Source: CAWJPW01 sp963844845 (GTDB lineage Bacteria > Acidobacteriota > Thermoanaerobaculia > Thermoanaerobaculales > Sulfomarinibacteraceae). Taken from it: a stretch of 64,000 bases of DNA. The notes below the pieces were generated by a model. It made no database searches. It was given only the letters and a program-made list of their open reading frames with translations, and was not told the DNA's origin. A program made the translations under genes and the position numbers. The stretch is from assembly GCA_963844845.1 (NCBI GenBank), contig CAWJPW010000011.1:62001-126000 (forward strand), read 5' to 3'. Position 1 is the first letter of the stretch, and the number at the start of each line of letters is the position of its first letter. Shown piece by piece: positions 53,362 to 62,571 of this stretch.

Positions 53362-54824
53362 GCGTCCCCGACCTGCGGGTGCGGGTGGTCAACCGGTGCC
53401 CCGTGCGAGGCGACGGCCTGTTCGTGCTCTACTGGATGATCGCCGCGCGCCGCACCCGCTTCAGCTTCGCCCTCCAACGGGCGGTGGAGGAGGCCGAGCG
53501 ACTCCGCCGGCCCCTGCTGGTGCTCGAAGCCCTGCGCTCGGACTACGCTCACGCCTCCGATCGCCTGCACGCCTTCGTGCTCCAGGGCATGGAGGCCAAC
53601 CGGACGGCGTTCCAGGGCACGCCCGCACGCTACTACCCCTACGTCGAGCCGGAGCGTGGCGCCGGGAAGGGTCTGCTGGAGAGCCTCGCCGCTGACGCGT
53701 GCCTCGTCATCACCGACGACTACCCTTCCTTCTTCCTGCCGCGCATGGTGGCGGCCGCGGGCGAGCGGCTCGGGGTCCGGCTCGAGGCGGTGGACGGCAA
53801 TGGCCTCCTGCCCCTGGCGGCGGCCCCCTCGCAGCACGCCACTGCCGTCTCGTTCCGGCGCCACCTGCATCGCCACCTGCCGCTTCACCTGGGAGAGCTG
53901 CCCGAGCCCGACCCGCTGACCCGAACCGTGCTCCCTCCCTGCCCCGAGCTGCCGGAGACGCTGGAGCGCCGTTGGCCGGCCGCCGCCCCTGCGCTCCTGG
54001 CGGCCCGGCCCGGGGCCCTGGCCCGGCTCCCCGTCGACCACTCGGTGCCTGCAGTTTCCATGACGGGCGGTCAGGACGCTGCCTCCGCCGCCCTCGTCTG
54101 CTTCCTGCACGAGCGCCTGGCGAACTACTCCGAGGCCTCCCGCCATCCCGATGCCGGCGCCACCTCGGGTCTCTCACCGTACCTACACTTCGGTCACTTG
54201 GGGGCGCACGAGGCGTTCGTTGCCCTGGCCGTCCGCGAGGGCTGGTCGCCCGGCGACCTCGCCGCCCGCGCCCATGGTCGCCGCGAGGGGTGGTGGGGCC
54301 TTTCGCCGCCGGCCGAGGGGTGGCTCGACGAGCTCGTCACGTGGCGGGAGCTGGGCTTCAATACCCTGCACCAGCGCCCCGACGCCCACCGCTTCGAGAC
54401 CCTGCCGGACTGGGCCCGGGCCACGCTGGAGGCGCACGCCGACGACCCCCGCGAGCACCTCTACCAGCGCGAGGCACTGGAGAGCGCCACCACCGGCGAC
54501 GAGGTGTGGAACGCCGCTCAGCGTCAGCTCGTCACCGAGGGTGTCATCCACTCCTACCTGCGCATGCTGTGGGGGAAGAACATCTTGCGGTGGACCCGGC
54601 ACCCCTGCGAGGCCCTCGAGCTCATGCTCGAGCTCAACGACCGCTGGGCGCTGGACGGCCGTGACCCCAACTCGGTGAGCGGCATCACCTGGGTCCTGGG
54701 CCGCTACGACCACCCATGGCCCGAGCGCCCTGTCCTCGGCAGGGTGCGCTCCATGACCTCCCGCAGCACTCTGCGAAAGCTGCGCATGGCCCGCTACCTG
54801 GAGTGCTTTGGTCCGTCCGGCTGA
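53358..54824 (+). CDS. phr: Class II CPD photolyase
   Basis: Photolyase uses light, FADH and a chromophore to split cyclobutane pyrimidine dimers in DNA. The 488-residue protein belongs to class II, the type of methanogens, plants and animals. The C-terminal FAD domain contains SGLSPYLHFGHLGAHEAF, ELVTWRELGFN, MLWGKNILRWTRHPCEAL and the ending DGRDPNSVSGITWVLGRYDHPWPERPVLGRVRSMTS. The N-terminus (FVLYWMIAARRTRFSFAL) matches class II. The GTG start overlaps the deacetylase remnant. Its 3' end overlaps the convergent EAL gene by 31 bp. Confidence 0.95.
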   Translation: MSVPDLRVRVVNRCPVRGDGLFVLYWMIAARRTRFSFALQRAVEEAERLRRPLLVLEALRSDYAHASDRLHAFVLQGMEANRTAFQGTPARYYPYVEPERGAGKGLLESLAADACLVITDDYPSFFLPRMVAAAGERLGVRLEAVDGNGLLPLAAAPSQHATAVSFRRHLHRHLPLHLGELPEPDPLTRTVLPPCPELPETLERRWPAAAPALLAARPGALARLPVDHSVPAVSMTGGQDAASAALVCFLHERLANYSEASRHPDAGATSGLSPYLHFGHLGAHEAFVALAVREGWSPGDLAARAHGRREGWWGLSPPAEGWLDELVTWRELGFNTLHQRPDAHRFETLPDWARATLEAHADDPREHLYQREALESATTGDEVWNAAQRQLVTEGVIHSYLRMLWGKNILRWTRHPCEALELMLELNDRWALDGRDPNSVSGITWVLGRYDHPWPERPVLGRVRSMTSRSTLRKLRMARYLECFGPSG

Positions 54825-56896
54825 CCGTCCACGGCCCGCCACAGCTCGAGGAAACGGCCGCGCAGCTCGAGGTAGCACTCGTGCACCGCCGCCGCCTCGC
54901 CGTTGCGGGCGAAGGCCGCCAGCACGGCGGCATCGGCATGGAGGGCCCGGTGCCGAGCCACCAGCGGCGGAGGCAGCTCGCGGCCCGGGCATCCATCGGC
55001 CGCCAGCCCCGTACCGGGAACCCCGCCGGTGGCCAGCGCTAGGTGGATCGTGCGTAGGCAGCCGAGCGGCGCCTCGGCGATCATTGCGGCGTCGGCTTCG
55101 AGCAGGCGCTCGAGGTAGCCCGCCGCCATGGCGTGGCGGAGCCGAACGAAGAACCCGTGAGTGTCGCTCACCAGGGCGCCGTCGTTGGTCACCGAGGCGA
55201 GCACGCCGAGGAGCTCCTGCTCGAGGATCTCGGACCCCTTGGCGAACGAGGGGAAGGGGATCCCGAGGTCGTGGTGGAGGTGCCCGAGGTGCCGGTAGCG
55301 CGCATCCAGGGCCTCCGCGTCCTCACCGAGCGAGGCGAGGAAGCTCGCGCGCTGACGCTCCATGAGGTCCGCAATCTGCTCGTTGTCCCGGAAGAAGCGG
55401 GCCAGATGGGGCGCGGCGAGGAGGTGATCGTAGAATGCGCGGAACGCACCCTCCAGGTAGGGCTCGAGGACGTGCAGGCGGCCCCGCAGCGGTCCGCCGC
55501 CGGACTCGGGTATCTGTGCAGCGAACCGCGCCAGGAGCTCGTCCAGGCTGAGGGGCGGGCAGAGGTGGTTGCCCTGAGCCAGGGTGATCCCCGTGGTGCG
55601 CAGCCGCCGCAGGATCGCCTCGCTCTCAACATGCTCGGCCACCACCTCGAGGTCGAGGCTGCGGGCCAGGTTGGCCACCGCCAGGAGAACCTTGTACGTC
55701 TCGGTGGACTCCGCCAGACGCCGGGTCAGCGACCCATCCACCTTGAGGCTGGTGATCACCCCCTCCGCTGCCAGGTCGGTGACGGTCCTGAGGGAGGAGT
55801 AGCCGGTGCCGAAGTCGTCCACCGCAAAGCTCACGCCGTGCTCGGCGTGCACGGTACGAATGAAGTCCAGATGATCCACCAGCGCCTGCTCGGTGAGCTC
55901 CAGTACCACGACGAGCTCGATGCCACGCGCCGCGATGCTCTTCATGGACTCACGCATCACGGCACGGAACCCGGGTGAGGTCAGCGACAGCGGCGACACG
56001 TTGACGAGCAGGCAATGGGCCAGGCTGGCGAGATCTTCGGCCCGCGCCGCCACCTGTCGAAAGACCTGGGAATCGAGCTCGACGATCTCACCGAGGTCGT
56101 AGACCAGATCGATAAACTCCGCCGCCGGCACCAACCGCTCACCGTCGCGGATGCGCGCAAGCACCTCCACCTGCCGGAGCCCGGTACCCACCACCTCCAT
56201 CACCGGCTGGAAGCAGACCTCCACCGCCGCCGTCTCGAGGGCGCGGGCGACCCGGGCCACGCCCTCGTCGTGCAGCCGCAGGGCCGACACGCGATCGTCC
56301 TGGGCGGCGCCGGGACGCAGCATCAGTGCCCCCCGGTCGGTGCGCTCCGCCTCCAGGCGCAGCCGGTTGAGAAGCTTGAGCATGTCGTCGGCACCGTAGG
56401 GGGCCGGGCTCGGTACCGCCAGTGTCGACACCACTGGGCGGGGGTGTACGGCGGCGCCCCGCCACTCCAGCACCGTGGACGCCACCGCCGCGCGGATCCG
56501 GGCGAGGGTCCGCTCGGCTGCGGCGAGGTCGCCGGTGTGGAGAATCAGGTACTGGGACCCGGCCGCGTGGGCGAAGGCCGCGCCGGGCTCGACCTCGGCG
56601 AGCACTGCGGCCACGACGCGGCCGAGCACCTCCTGGAGGACATCGCAGGTTGCGGGCCCGTAGATATCGTTGACCGCTCCGAGCTGCCGCAGGGCCACCG
56701 AGGAGACGGCGAACCCCCCTGAAGGCAGCCGGCGGCGGAGCTCGGCGAGCAGAGCGGACCAGGTGAGCACCTGGGCGCCCGCCTCGGCGTTCGCGGCAAC
56801 GGCGGTAACCAGGCCCCGTGCGACGAGATCCGCGAGAACTCCGCAGACCTCGTCGCCCGATGCCGTGGAGCCCTCGGACGCCCAGCGTGTGCTCAT
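54794..56896 (-). CDS. Degenerate GGDEF - EAL - globin-like three-domain protein
   Basis: This 700-residue protein has three parts. Residues about 35-190 resemble GGDEF but the active motif is replaced (AHAAGSQYLIL). Residues about 215-470 are an EAL domain with EVLARI for EAL, LLVNVSPLSL, VDDFGTGYSSL, LKVDGSLTRRL and AEHVES. Several metal ligands remain, so cyclic di-GMP hydrolysis or binding is possible. Residues about 480-600 look like a globin-coupled sensor (FYDHLLAAPHLARFFRDNEQ, YRHLGHLHHDLGIPFPSF), with the HHDLGIP segment where the heme-proximal histidine is expected. The globin after EAL reverses the usual sensor-first order. ATG at 56896 is 7 nt after a minus-strand TATCAT. Confidence 0.8.
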   Translation of the reverse strand: MSTRWASEGSTASGDEVCGVLADLVARGLVTAVAANAEAGAQVLTWSALLAELRRRLPSGGFAVSSVALRQLGAVNDIYGPATCDVLQEVLGRVVAAVLAEVEPGAAFAHAAGSQYLILHTGDLAAAERTLARIRAAVASTVLEWRGAAVHPRPVVSTLAVPSPAPYGADDMLKLLNRLRLEAERTDRGALMLRPGAAQDDRVSALRLHDEGVARVARALETAAVEVCFQPVMEVVGTGLRQVEVLARIRDGERLVPAAEFIDLVYDLGEIVELDSQVFRQVAARAEDLASLAHCLLVNVSPLSLTSPGFRAVMRESMKSIAARGIELVVVLELTEQALVDHLDFIRTVHAEHGVSFAVDDFGTGYSSLRTVTDLAAEGVITSLKVDGSLTRRLAESTETYKVLLAVANLARSLDLEVVAEHVESEAILRRLRTTGITLAQGNHLCPPLSLDELLARFAAQIPESGGGPLRGRLHVLEPYLEGAFRAFYDHLLAAPHLARFFRDNEQIADLMERQRASFLASLGEDAEALDARYRHLGHLHHDLGIPFPSFAKGSEILEQELLGVLASVTNDGALVSDTHGFFVRLRHAMAAGYLERLLEADAAMIAEAPLGCLRTIHLALATGGVPGTGLAADGCPGRELPPPLVARHRALHADAAVLAAFARNGEAAAVHECYLELRGRFLELWRAVDGQPDGPKHSR

Positions 56897-56903
56897 CACA
56901 CAA

Positions 56904-56909
56904 ATGATA
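56904..56909 (-). promoter_or_regulatory. -10 element before the EAL-globin gene
   Basis: TATCAT on the minus strand is followed by 7 nt and the ATG at 56896, without a Shine-Dalgarno sequence. Confidence 0.5.
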
Positions 56910-56966
56910 GCGCGACCGCGCCTCAAAAAAATCCTCTGCCGCGGCGGCGGCTCGGTCCGGGTGCGC

Positions 56967-56980
56967 TATCCTCGGGCCCC
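56967..56980 (+). promoter_or_regulatory. -10 element of a leaderless HAD phosphatase transcript
   Basis: TATCCT (56967-56972) is followed by 8 nt and the ATG at 56981. It lies back to back with the EAL gene promoter within 85 bp. Confidence 0.45.
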
Positions 56981-57643
56981 ATGAGACCGCGCGCCGTGCT
57001 CTTCGACTTCGACTACACCTTAGGCGACTCCTCCGACGGAATCATCGACTGCGTCAACACCGCTCTCGTGGCCATGGGCCACCAGGCGGCGGCTCCGGCG
57101 GCGATCCGGGGCACCATCGGTCTGCCCCTGGAACGGATGTTCACGCTCCTGACCGGCGCCGACGGTCCCGCGCCAACGGAGTTCCGGCGGCGCTTCGTCG
57201 CCCGTGCCGACGAGGTCATGGTCGACCACACCTGGATCTTCCCGGGCGTACGGGAGGCTGTCGCTAGCATCGCCCGGAGCGGCGCCGCTCTCGGCATCGT
57301 CACCACGAAGTACGCCTACCGGGTCCGCGCCATCCTGGAGCGGGAGGGTCTCGCCGGGGCCTTCACCGTGATCGTGGGCTCGGACGCGGTCAAGGCCCCC
57401 AAGCCCGATCCCGAGGGGCTGCTGGCCGCCGTCGCCACCCTCGGCGCCGTCCCGCGAGACGCCCTGTACGTGGGCGACAGCACCAGCGATGCCGGCGCCG
57501 CGGCCAACGCGGGAGTCCCCTTCGTGGCGGTTCTCTCCGGTGTGACGCCCGCGCCTGCCTTCGCCGCCTACCCGGTGGTCGCGATGCTGCCCGGCGTCGC
57601 CGACCTGCCGGCATGGCTCAGTGGAGCACGCGCCCTCGGGTGA
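56981..57643 (+). CDS. HAD family hydrolase, phosphoglycolate-phosphatase-like
   Basis: The 220-residue protein has HAD motif I LFDFDYTLGDSSDG (nucleophile D9 and D11), motif II VTTKY, motif III lysine in KAPKPDPEGL, and motif IV YVGDSTSDAGAAANAGVP. The helical cap around residues 20-80 is that of the phosphoglycolate and pyrophosphatase (PpaX) group. Substrate is uncertain. It stands 69 bp before the response regulator gene. Confidence 0.85.
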   Translation: MRPRAVLFDFDYTLGDSSDGIIDCVNTALVAMGHQAAAPAAIRGTIGLPLERMFTLLTGADGPAPTEFRRRFVARADEVMVDHTWIFPGVREAVASIARSGAALGIVTTKYAYRVRAILEREGLAGAFTVIVGSDAVKAPKPDPEGLLAAVATLGAVPRDALYVGDSTSDAGAAANAGVPFVAVLSGVTPAPAFAAYPVVAMLPGVADLPAWLSGARALG

Positions 57644-57711
57644 CGCGTCGCCGGCGCTGGCGGACCACTGTGTTAAGGTGCCGCTGCCGGTTCAACGGAG
57701 CGCGACACGAA

Positions 57712-59124
57712 ATGATGGAACCCCGCGACACCCCCGAGCTCGTGATGGTGGTGGACGACGACCCCAGCCAGCGGGTGCTGGTGGAGCGCTGGCTCCAGCG
57801 TGCGGGCTACGAGGTCGAGACCTTCGCTGACGGCGAGTCGTGCATCGCCGGGCTCGCCCGCTTCCTGCCGAGCGCCATCTGCCTGGACCTGCACATGCCG
57901 GGCCTCGGCGGCATGGAGACCCTGAGCCGGATCAAGAGCACACATCCGCGCCTGCCGGTGATCATCCTCACGGTGGACGACGATGTCGAGACCGTGGTGG
58001 CGGCAACCAAGCACGGCGCCTACGACTACCTCGTCAAGCCCATCAGCCAGGCCAAGCTCCTCACCGAGATCCGCAACGCGGTGGAGGCCGGCCGCATGGC
58101 GGTACGGCTGGCCCAGCTGGAGCGCGAGGTGGAGGGGCACGGGTACCCCGGCATCGTCGGCGACGCGCCGCCCATGCGGGTGCTCTACCGCCACATCGAC
58201 CGCGTGGCCGCGTCGGATATCACCGTGCTCATCTACGGCGAGAGCGGCGCCGGCAAAGAGCTCGTCGCCGGCGCCATCCACCATGCCAGCGGGCGTCGCG
58301 ATGGGCCCTTCGTCGCCCTGAGCTGCGCGGCAATCCCCGAGACCCTGCAGGAGTCCGAGCTCTTCGGGCACGAGCGAGGCGCCTTCACGGGCGCCACCCA
58401 GCGGCGGATGGGCAAGGTCGAGCAGGCCGACGGCGGTACGCTCTTCCTCGACGAGGTGGCCGAGCTCAGCGCCTCCCTCCAGGCCAAGCTCCTGCGCGTG
58501 CTGCAGGAGGGCAGCTTTCAGCGCCTCGGCAGCAACCAGGAGCTGAGCTCCGACTTCCGATTGCTGGCAGCCACCCACCGGGACCTCGCCCGCGAGGTGG
58601 AGGCGGGCCGTTTCCGCGAGGACCTCTTCTTTCGCATCGCCGTCTTCGAGCTGCGGGTGCCGCCCCTGCGCGAGCGCCGAGAGGACATCCCGCTGCTGGT
58701 GGAGAAGCTCGTGCGCGAGGCCAGCGGGGGCGCCGGCGACGCCAGGGTGTCGCCCGAGGCCATGGAGGTGCTGCAGGCCGCACCTTGGCCGGGCAACGTG
58801 CGCGAGCTGCAGAACGCGCTCCAGCACGCCGTGGTCGTCGCCACCGGCAACGTCATCCGCCCCGAGGACCTGCCGTCCAGGGTACGGGCCTCTGAGGCCG
58901 GGGCCGAGCCCATGACCGGAATGCAGGTTGCGGCGGGAGCCGGTCAAGCGGCCGAGGCCGCCGTCGAGCAGACCCCGGTGGTCCCCCTCGAGGAGCTCGA
59001 ACGCCGGGCCATCCACCATGCCATGGAGGCCCTCGACGGCAACCTGGCGGAGGTGGCTCGGCGCCTCGGCATCGGCCGCACGACCCTGTATCGCAAGCTC
59101 GACAAATACGGGCTGCGGCGGTGA
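57712..59124 (+). CDS. NtrC-type sigma-54 response regulator
   Basis: The 470-residue protein has a receiver (acidic pair D15-D16, phosphoacceptor D59 in ICLDLHMPG), an AAA+ sigma-54 activator domain with GESGAGKELVAGAIH, the GAFTGA loop, GGTLFLDEVAEL and WPGNVRELQN, and a Fis-type helix-turn-helix (GNLAEVARRLGIGRTTLYRKLDKYG). It must act with sigma-54 at distant enhancers. Its stop overlaps the kinase start (GTGA), so the pair is a two-component system. ATG at 57712 or 57715. Confidence 0.95.
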   Translation: MMEPRDTPELVMVVDDDPSQRVLVERWLQRAGYEVETFADGESCIAGLARFLPSAICLDLHMPGLGGMETLSRIKSTHPRLPVIILTVDDDVETVVAATKHGAYDYLVKPISQAKLLTEIRNAVEAGRMAVRLAQLEREVEGHGYPGIVGDAPPMRVLYRHIDRVAASDITVLIYGESGAGKELVAGAIHHASGRRDGPFVALSCAAIPETLQESELFGHERGAFTGATQRRMGKVEQADGGTLFLDEVAELSASLQAKLLRVLQEGSFQRLGSNQELSSDFRLLAATHRDLAREVEAGRFREDLFFRIAVFELRVPPLRERREDIPLLVEKLVREASGGAGDARVSPEAMEVLQAAPWPGNVRELQNALQHAVVVATGNVIRPEDLPSRVRASEAGAEPMTGMQVAAGAGQAAEAAVEQTPVVPLEELERRAIHHAMEALDGNLAEVARRLGIGRTTLYRKLDKYGLRR

Positions 59125-61421
59125 ACGAAACCCCGGAGCGCCCCGCGCCCACAGTGCGACCCGGCCCCCTCGCCGAGCACCCCGCCCTGCTGCCGCTGGT
59201 GGCCGAGGCCGGGGGCGTGGGCGTGCTGATCTGGCCTGGTGAGGACGCCCCGGGGCAGGCGTCGCCACAGCTTGTCACCATCGCGGCCCCGTGGGGCTCC
59301 CTGGAGGCATGGTGGCTCGCCGTGTCAACCCGGCTCGAGCGACCCGCCCCAACCCCATGCCGCCTCTGTGGACGCGACGAGCACCGCGGCGAGACCGAGA
59401 TCACGACGACCGTGGACGGTGAGCAGCGGGCGTTGCGGCTGAGCTTCGCCGGTCATCTCCACGAGCAGGCCGCCATCCCTGGAGCGGAGCTCTGGCTGGT
59501 GCGCGACATCACCGACGTTCGGCACATCGAGGAACGCCTCACGCACGCAGAGGCCGGGGCCGTTTCCACCATCGAGCAGCTGCTCTCCAACATCAGCCAC
59601 GAGCTGCGGACCCCCCTGACCGCGATCGTGGGGATGACCGAGCTGGCCATGGACACCGCACTGACCCCGCAGCAAGCGGAGTACCTGCACACCATCGGCA
59701 ACAGCGCCGAGGTCCTCCTGCACCTCGTCTACCAGGTTCTCGATCTGACCAAGGTCGAGGCGCGGCGAGTGGCGATCGAGAAGATACCTTTCGATCCGCG
59801 CCGTCTCATCGCCGGCGTTCTCGAGCTGGCGAGGCGGCGCGCCGAGGGCAAGGGCCTCGACCTGTCAGCCGAGGTCGACGAGGGAGTGCCACAGACGCTG
59901 CGAGGAGACCCCCATCGCCTCCGCCAGATCCTGGTGAACCTCGTCAGCAACGGGATCACCTACACCGAGACCGGGGGCGTGGTGGTGACGGCTACCGCAG
60001 AGCCTGAAGGGGACGGCGCCGTCGCTCTGCGCTTCGCCGTCCAGGACACCGGCCCTGGTATCGCCCCGGAGCTCCATGACCGCGTCTTCGAGCGCTTCTA
60101 CCAGGTGGACGGCCGAACAAACCGGAGGTCGGGCGGCGCCGGCCTCGGGCTGGCCATCGCACGCGGCCTCGCCGGGCTCATGGATGCACGCCTCTGGCTC
60201 GACAGCCAGCCCGGAGCAGGTTCGACGTTCCACATGGAGCTGAGGCTCCCGGTGGTCGACACCAGCGAGGCCGTGCCTGCGAAGCCCCTGCCCGCGCCCG
60301 GGCCGGCGAACACCGTGGTGCCGCCACGTGTACTCGTGGTCGAGGACAACCCCGACAACCGCAACCTCATCACGTGGATCCTCGAGGACGCCGGCGCCAC
60401 GGTGGACACCGCCGAGAACGGTGAGCGGGGCGTTGACAGGACGTTGACGGGCTCCTACGACCTGGTGCTCATGGACGTGCAGATGCCGGTGATGGACGGG
60501 TTCGAGGCTGCGGAGCGGATCCGTCGCGAGGAGCGCGAGCGCGGCGGCTTACGCGTTCCGATTGTGGCCCTCACCGCCCACGCGACGCAGGGCTTCCGCG
60601 AGCGCTGTCTGGCCGCCGGCATGGACTTCTACGTCACCAAACCCACCACCCGGGCACGCCTGCTCGAGGTGGTCGAGCACTGGGCCGACCGGCGACCGCG
60701 GGTGCTGGTGGTGGACCTCGATCCGGCGCGCCGACACGCAACCGCCCAAGCGCTTCGCGCGGTTCGTGACGACCTCCGCGTCGTCCAAGCCGCGGGACCG
60801 CGCGAGGCGCTGCGCGTACTGGCCGAGCTCCACCTCGACCTCGTTCTCCTGGACTCCGCCGCGGCTGGCCCCGACGCAGCGTCCCTGCTGGGCGTGGTGC
60901 GCGAGCTCTCGGGCCAGCGCACAACTCCCGTGGCCGTGCTGGCCGACCGGGGGACAACGATACCCGACGCAGCGACAGCCGAGGTGTCCCTGCTGCACCG
61001 CCCCGTTGGGGAGACCGACCTGCGCGGGCTGCTCGCGGCCCTGCCCGACGCACCGTCTGGGGCTTCACCCCCCTCTTCGGAGCCGGCCTCGGGCGACGAC
61101 GACACGACCATCGTCACAGGACCGGGGGCGCCCATCATCGTGCGCCCCGACCCGGACCTGGCGGATCTCGTGCCCGCATTCATGGAGCAGCGCCGCCGCG
61201 AGGCCGAAGCTCTGGAGGACCTCGTGGAGCGCTCCGACCTCGACGCACTCCGGCGGCTGGGGCACAACCTCAAGGGAAGCGGCGCGCCGTATGGCTTCGA
61301 CGGCCTCAGCCGCCTCGGCGGCGAGCTGGAGCATGCGGCCAAGAGCGGCGACATGGACGCCGTCAGGCGCATTGCCACCGCCCTCGCCGACTACGTCCAG
61401 CGCGTAGAGATCGTTCTCTGA
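59121..61421 (+). CDS. Hybrid sensor histidine kinase with two receiver-like domains and Hpt
   Basis: The 766-residue protein has no transmembrane helix. An N-terminal PAS-like region (1-145) contains ELWLVRDITDVRHIEERL. HisKA follows with SNISHELRTPLTAI (H160), then HATPase_c with ILVNLVSNGITYTE and GLGLAIARGLAGLM. Receiver 1 has D452 in LVLMDVQMP and a lysine in FYVTKP. A second receiver-like domain (about 530-640) keeps D578 but lost its acidic pair (VDLDPARR). The C-terminal Hpt carries H715 in HNLKGSG. A phosphorelay H160-D452-H715 to the NtrC-type regulator is likely. The signal is cytosolic and unknown. Confidence 0.92.
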   Translation: MNETPERPAPTVRPGPLAEHPALLPLVAEAGGVGVLIWPGEDAPGQASPQLVTIAAPWGSLEAWWLAVSTRLERPAPTPCRLCGRDEHRGETEITTTVDGEQRALRLSFAGHLHEQAAIPGAELWLVRDITDVRHIEERLTHAEAGAVSTIEQLLSNISHELRTPLTAIVGMTELAMDTALTPQQAEYLHTIGNSAEVLLHLVYQVLDLTKVEARRVAIEKIPFDPRRLIAGVLELARRRAEGKGLDLSAEVDEGVPQTLRGDPHRLRQILVNLVSNGITYTETGGVVVTATAEPEGDGAVALRFAVQDTGPGIAPELHDRVFERFYQVDGRTNRRSGGAGLGLAIARGLAGLMDARLWLDSQPGAGSTFHMELRLPVVDTSEAVPAKPLPAPGPANTVVPPRVLVVEDNPDNRNLITWILEDAGATVDTAENGERGVDRTLTGSYDLVLMDVQMPVMDGFEAAERIRREERERGGLRVPIVALTAHATQGFRERCLAAGMDFYVTKPTTRARLLEVVEHWADRRPRVLVVDLDPARRHATAQALRAVRDDLRVVQAAGPREALRVLAELHLDLVLLDSAAAGPDAASLLGVVRELSGQRTTPVAVLADRGTTIPDAATAEVSLLHRPVGETDLRGLLAALPDAPSGASPPSSEPASGDDDTTIVTGPGAPIIVRPDPDLADLVPAFMEQRRREAEALEDLVERSDLDALRRLGHNLKGSGAPYGFDGLSRLGGELEHAAKSGDMDAVRRIATALADYVQRVEIVL

Positions 61422-61546
61422 CGCTCAAAATCCTCAGCCGACACATCGTGGAGCCTGGCTCATCGCGAGCGTGAGCGTTTCGTTCTGAGTGCAGCGTCCC
61501 GCGACCGTGGTCCATGACCCCGAGACCCCGGTCGGGGATTCCGAGG

Positions 61547-61558
61547 TAGACTGCGTGC
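61547..61558 (+). promoter_or_regulatory. -10 element of a leaderless HAD gene transcript
   Basis: TAGACT (61547-61552) is followed by 6 nt and the GTG at 61559. The hexamer and spacing are identical to those at 15787. Confidence 0.5.
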
Positions 61559-62305
61559 GTGCTGCAGGCTCTGCTCCTGGACCTCGACGACACCCTCCTG
61601 GGCAACTCCATGACGGTCTTCGTCCCCGCCTACTTCCAGGCTCTCACCAGGTTCGCGAGGCACGAGGTGGACCCGGACCGTCTCATCGAGGAGCTCATCC
61701 GCGCCACCACCTCAATGGAGGCCAACGACGGCACCGGCGCCAGCAATGAAGAGGTCTTCGCCGCCGCTTTCTATCCCGCGGTGGGGCGCGAGCGGGCTGA
61801 CCTCCAGCCTCTCTTCGAGCGATTCTACGAGGAGGCGTTCCCGGCCCTGCGCCGGCTCACCAGGCCCCGGCCCGAGGCTCGGCCATTGGTGGAGTGGGCC
61901 TTCGCCGCCGGTCTCCAGGTCGTGATCGCCACCAACCCGCTCTTCCCGCTCTCCGCCATCGAGCAGCGCCTCGATTGGGCCGGGGTGCCCGCCAGCGACT
62001 TCCCCTTCGCCCTGGTGACGTCGTACGAGGTCATGCACGCCACCAAGGCGCGGCCGGCCTACTACCGCGAGATCGTCGCACACCTCGGCGTGCCGGCCGG
62101 CGCGTGCCTCATGGCAGGCGACACCTGGGAGTGGGACATCGTCAACTCCACCGAGGCGGGCCTCGGCGCCTTCTGGGTGACGACGTCGCCTCCCGCTGTG
62201 CCCGATCCGGTGGTACCTCTCGCCGGCGCCGGTGACCTCGGCGACCTGTGGTCCCACCTGCGGGCGGATGTCGAGGCCCGCGCAGGCGAACGGCACCCGG
62301 GCTAG
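61559..62305 (+). CDS. HAD family hydrolase
   Basis: The 248-residue protein has motif I LLLDLDDTLLGN, motif II VVIATNPLF, a lysine in KARPAYYREIV, and motif IV LMAGDTWEWDIVNSTEAGLG. The cap is helical (about 20-95). WEWDIVNS is an unusual motif IV end. The substrate is unknown and it is not close to the other HAD gene at 56981. The stop TAG lies within a CTAG that begins a degenerate copy of the MITE-like element. Confidence 0.85.
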   Translation: MLQALLLDLDDTLLGNSMTVFVPAYFQALTRFARHEVDPDRLIEELIRATTSMEANDGTGASNEEVFAAAFYPAVGRERADLQPLFERFYEEAFPALRRLTRPRPEARPLVEWAFAAGLQVVIATNPLFPLSAIEQRLDWAGVPASDFPFALVTSYEVMHATKARPAYYREIVAHLGVPAGACLMAGDTWEWDIVNSTEAGLGAFWVTTSPPAVPDPVVPLAGAGDLGDLWSHLRADVEARAGERHPG

Positions 62306-62422
62306 AGCCCTGTCTGGTAAAGCCCAATGGACGACTCGCGCGCCTGGCCCCTGGATGCGCGCCGAGCACGTACGACTCCCTGGTAAGACACGAGCGCGGT
62401 CTCCCAACCAGGCAGGCCTGAG
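62302..62422. mobile_element. Degenerate relative of the CTAG-ended element
   Basis: The left end CTAGAGCCCTGTCTGGTAAA resembles the left end at 52527 (CTAGTGTCCTGTTTGGGAA). A weak complementary end, AACCAGGCAGGCCTGAG, lies at 62406-62422. The left end is convincing, the right end is not. Confidence 0.4.
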
Positions 62423-62571
62423 ATCCGCCGGCCCCGCCGTCCCCACGTCCCTCGCCCTTTCCGCTCTCCACTCGAGGAGAGGCCAGGGGCCCCGGCCGAG
62501 GCTCCGCGGCCGCGCTCCCCTCGGCGAGGCGGCTCAGCGGCGGCGCAGGAGGAGGAGTGCGCCTGCCGCGA

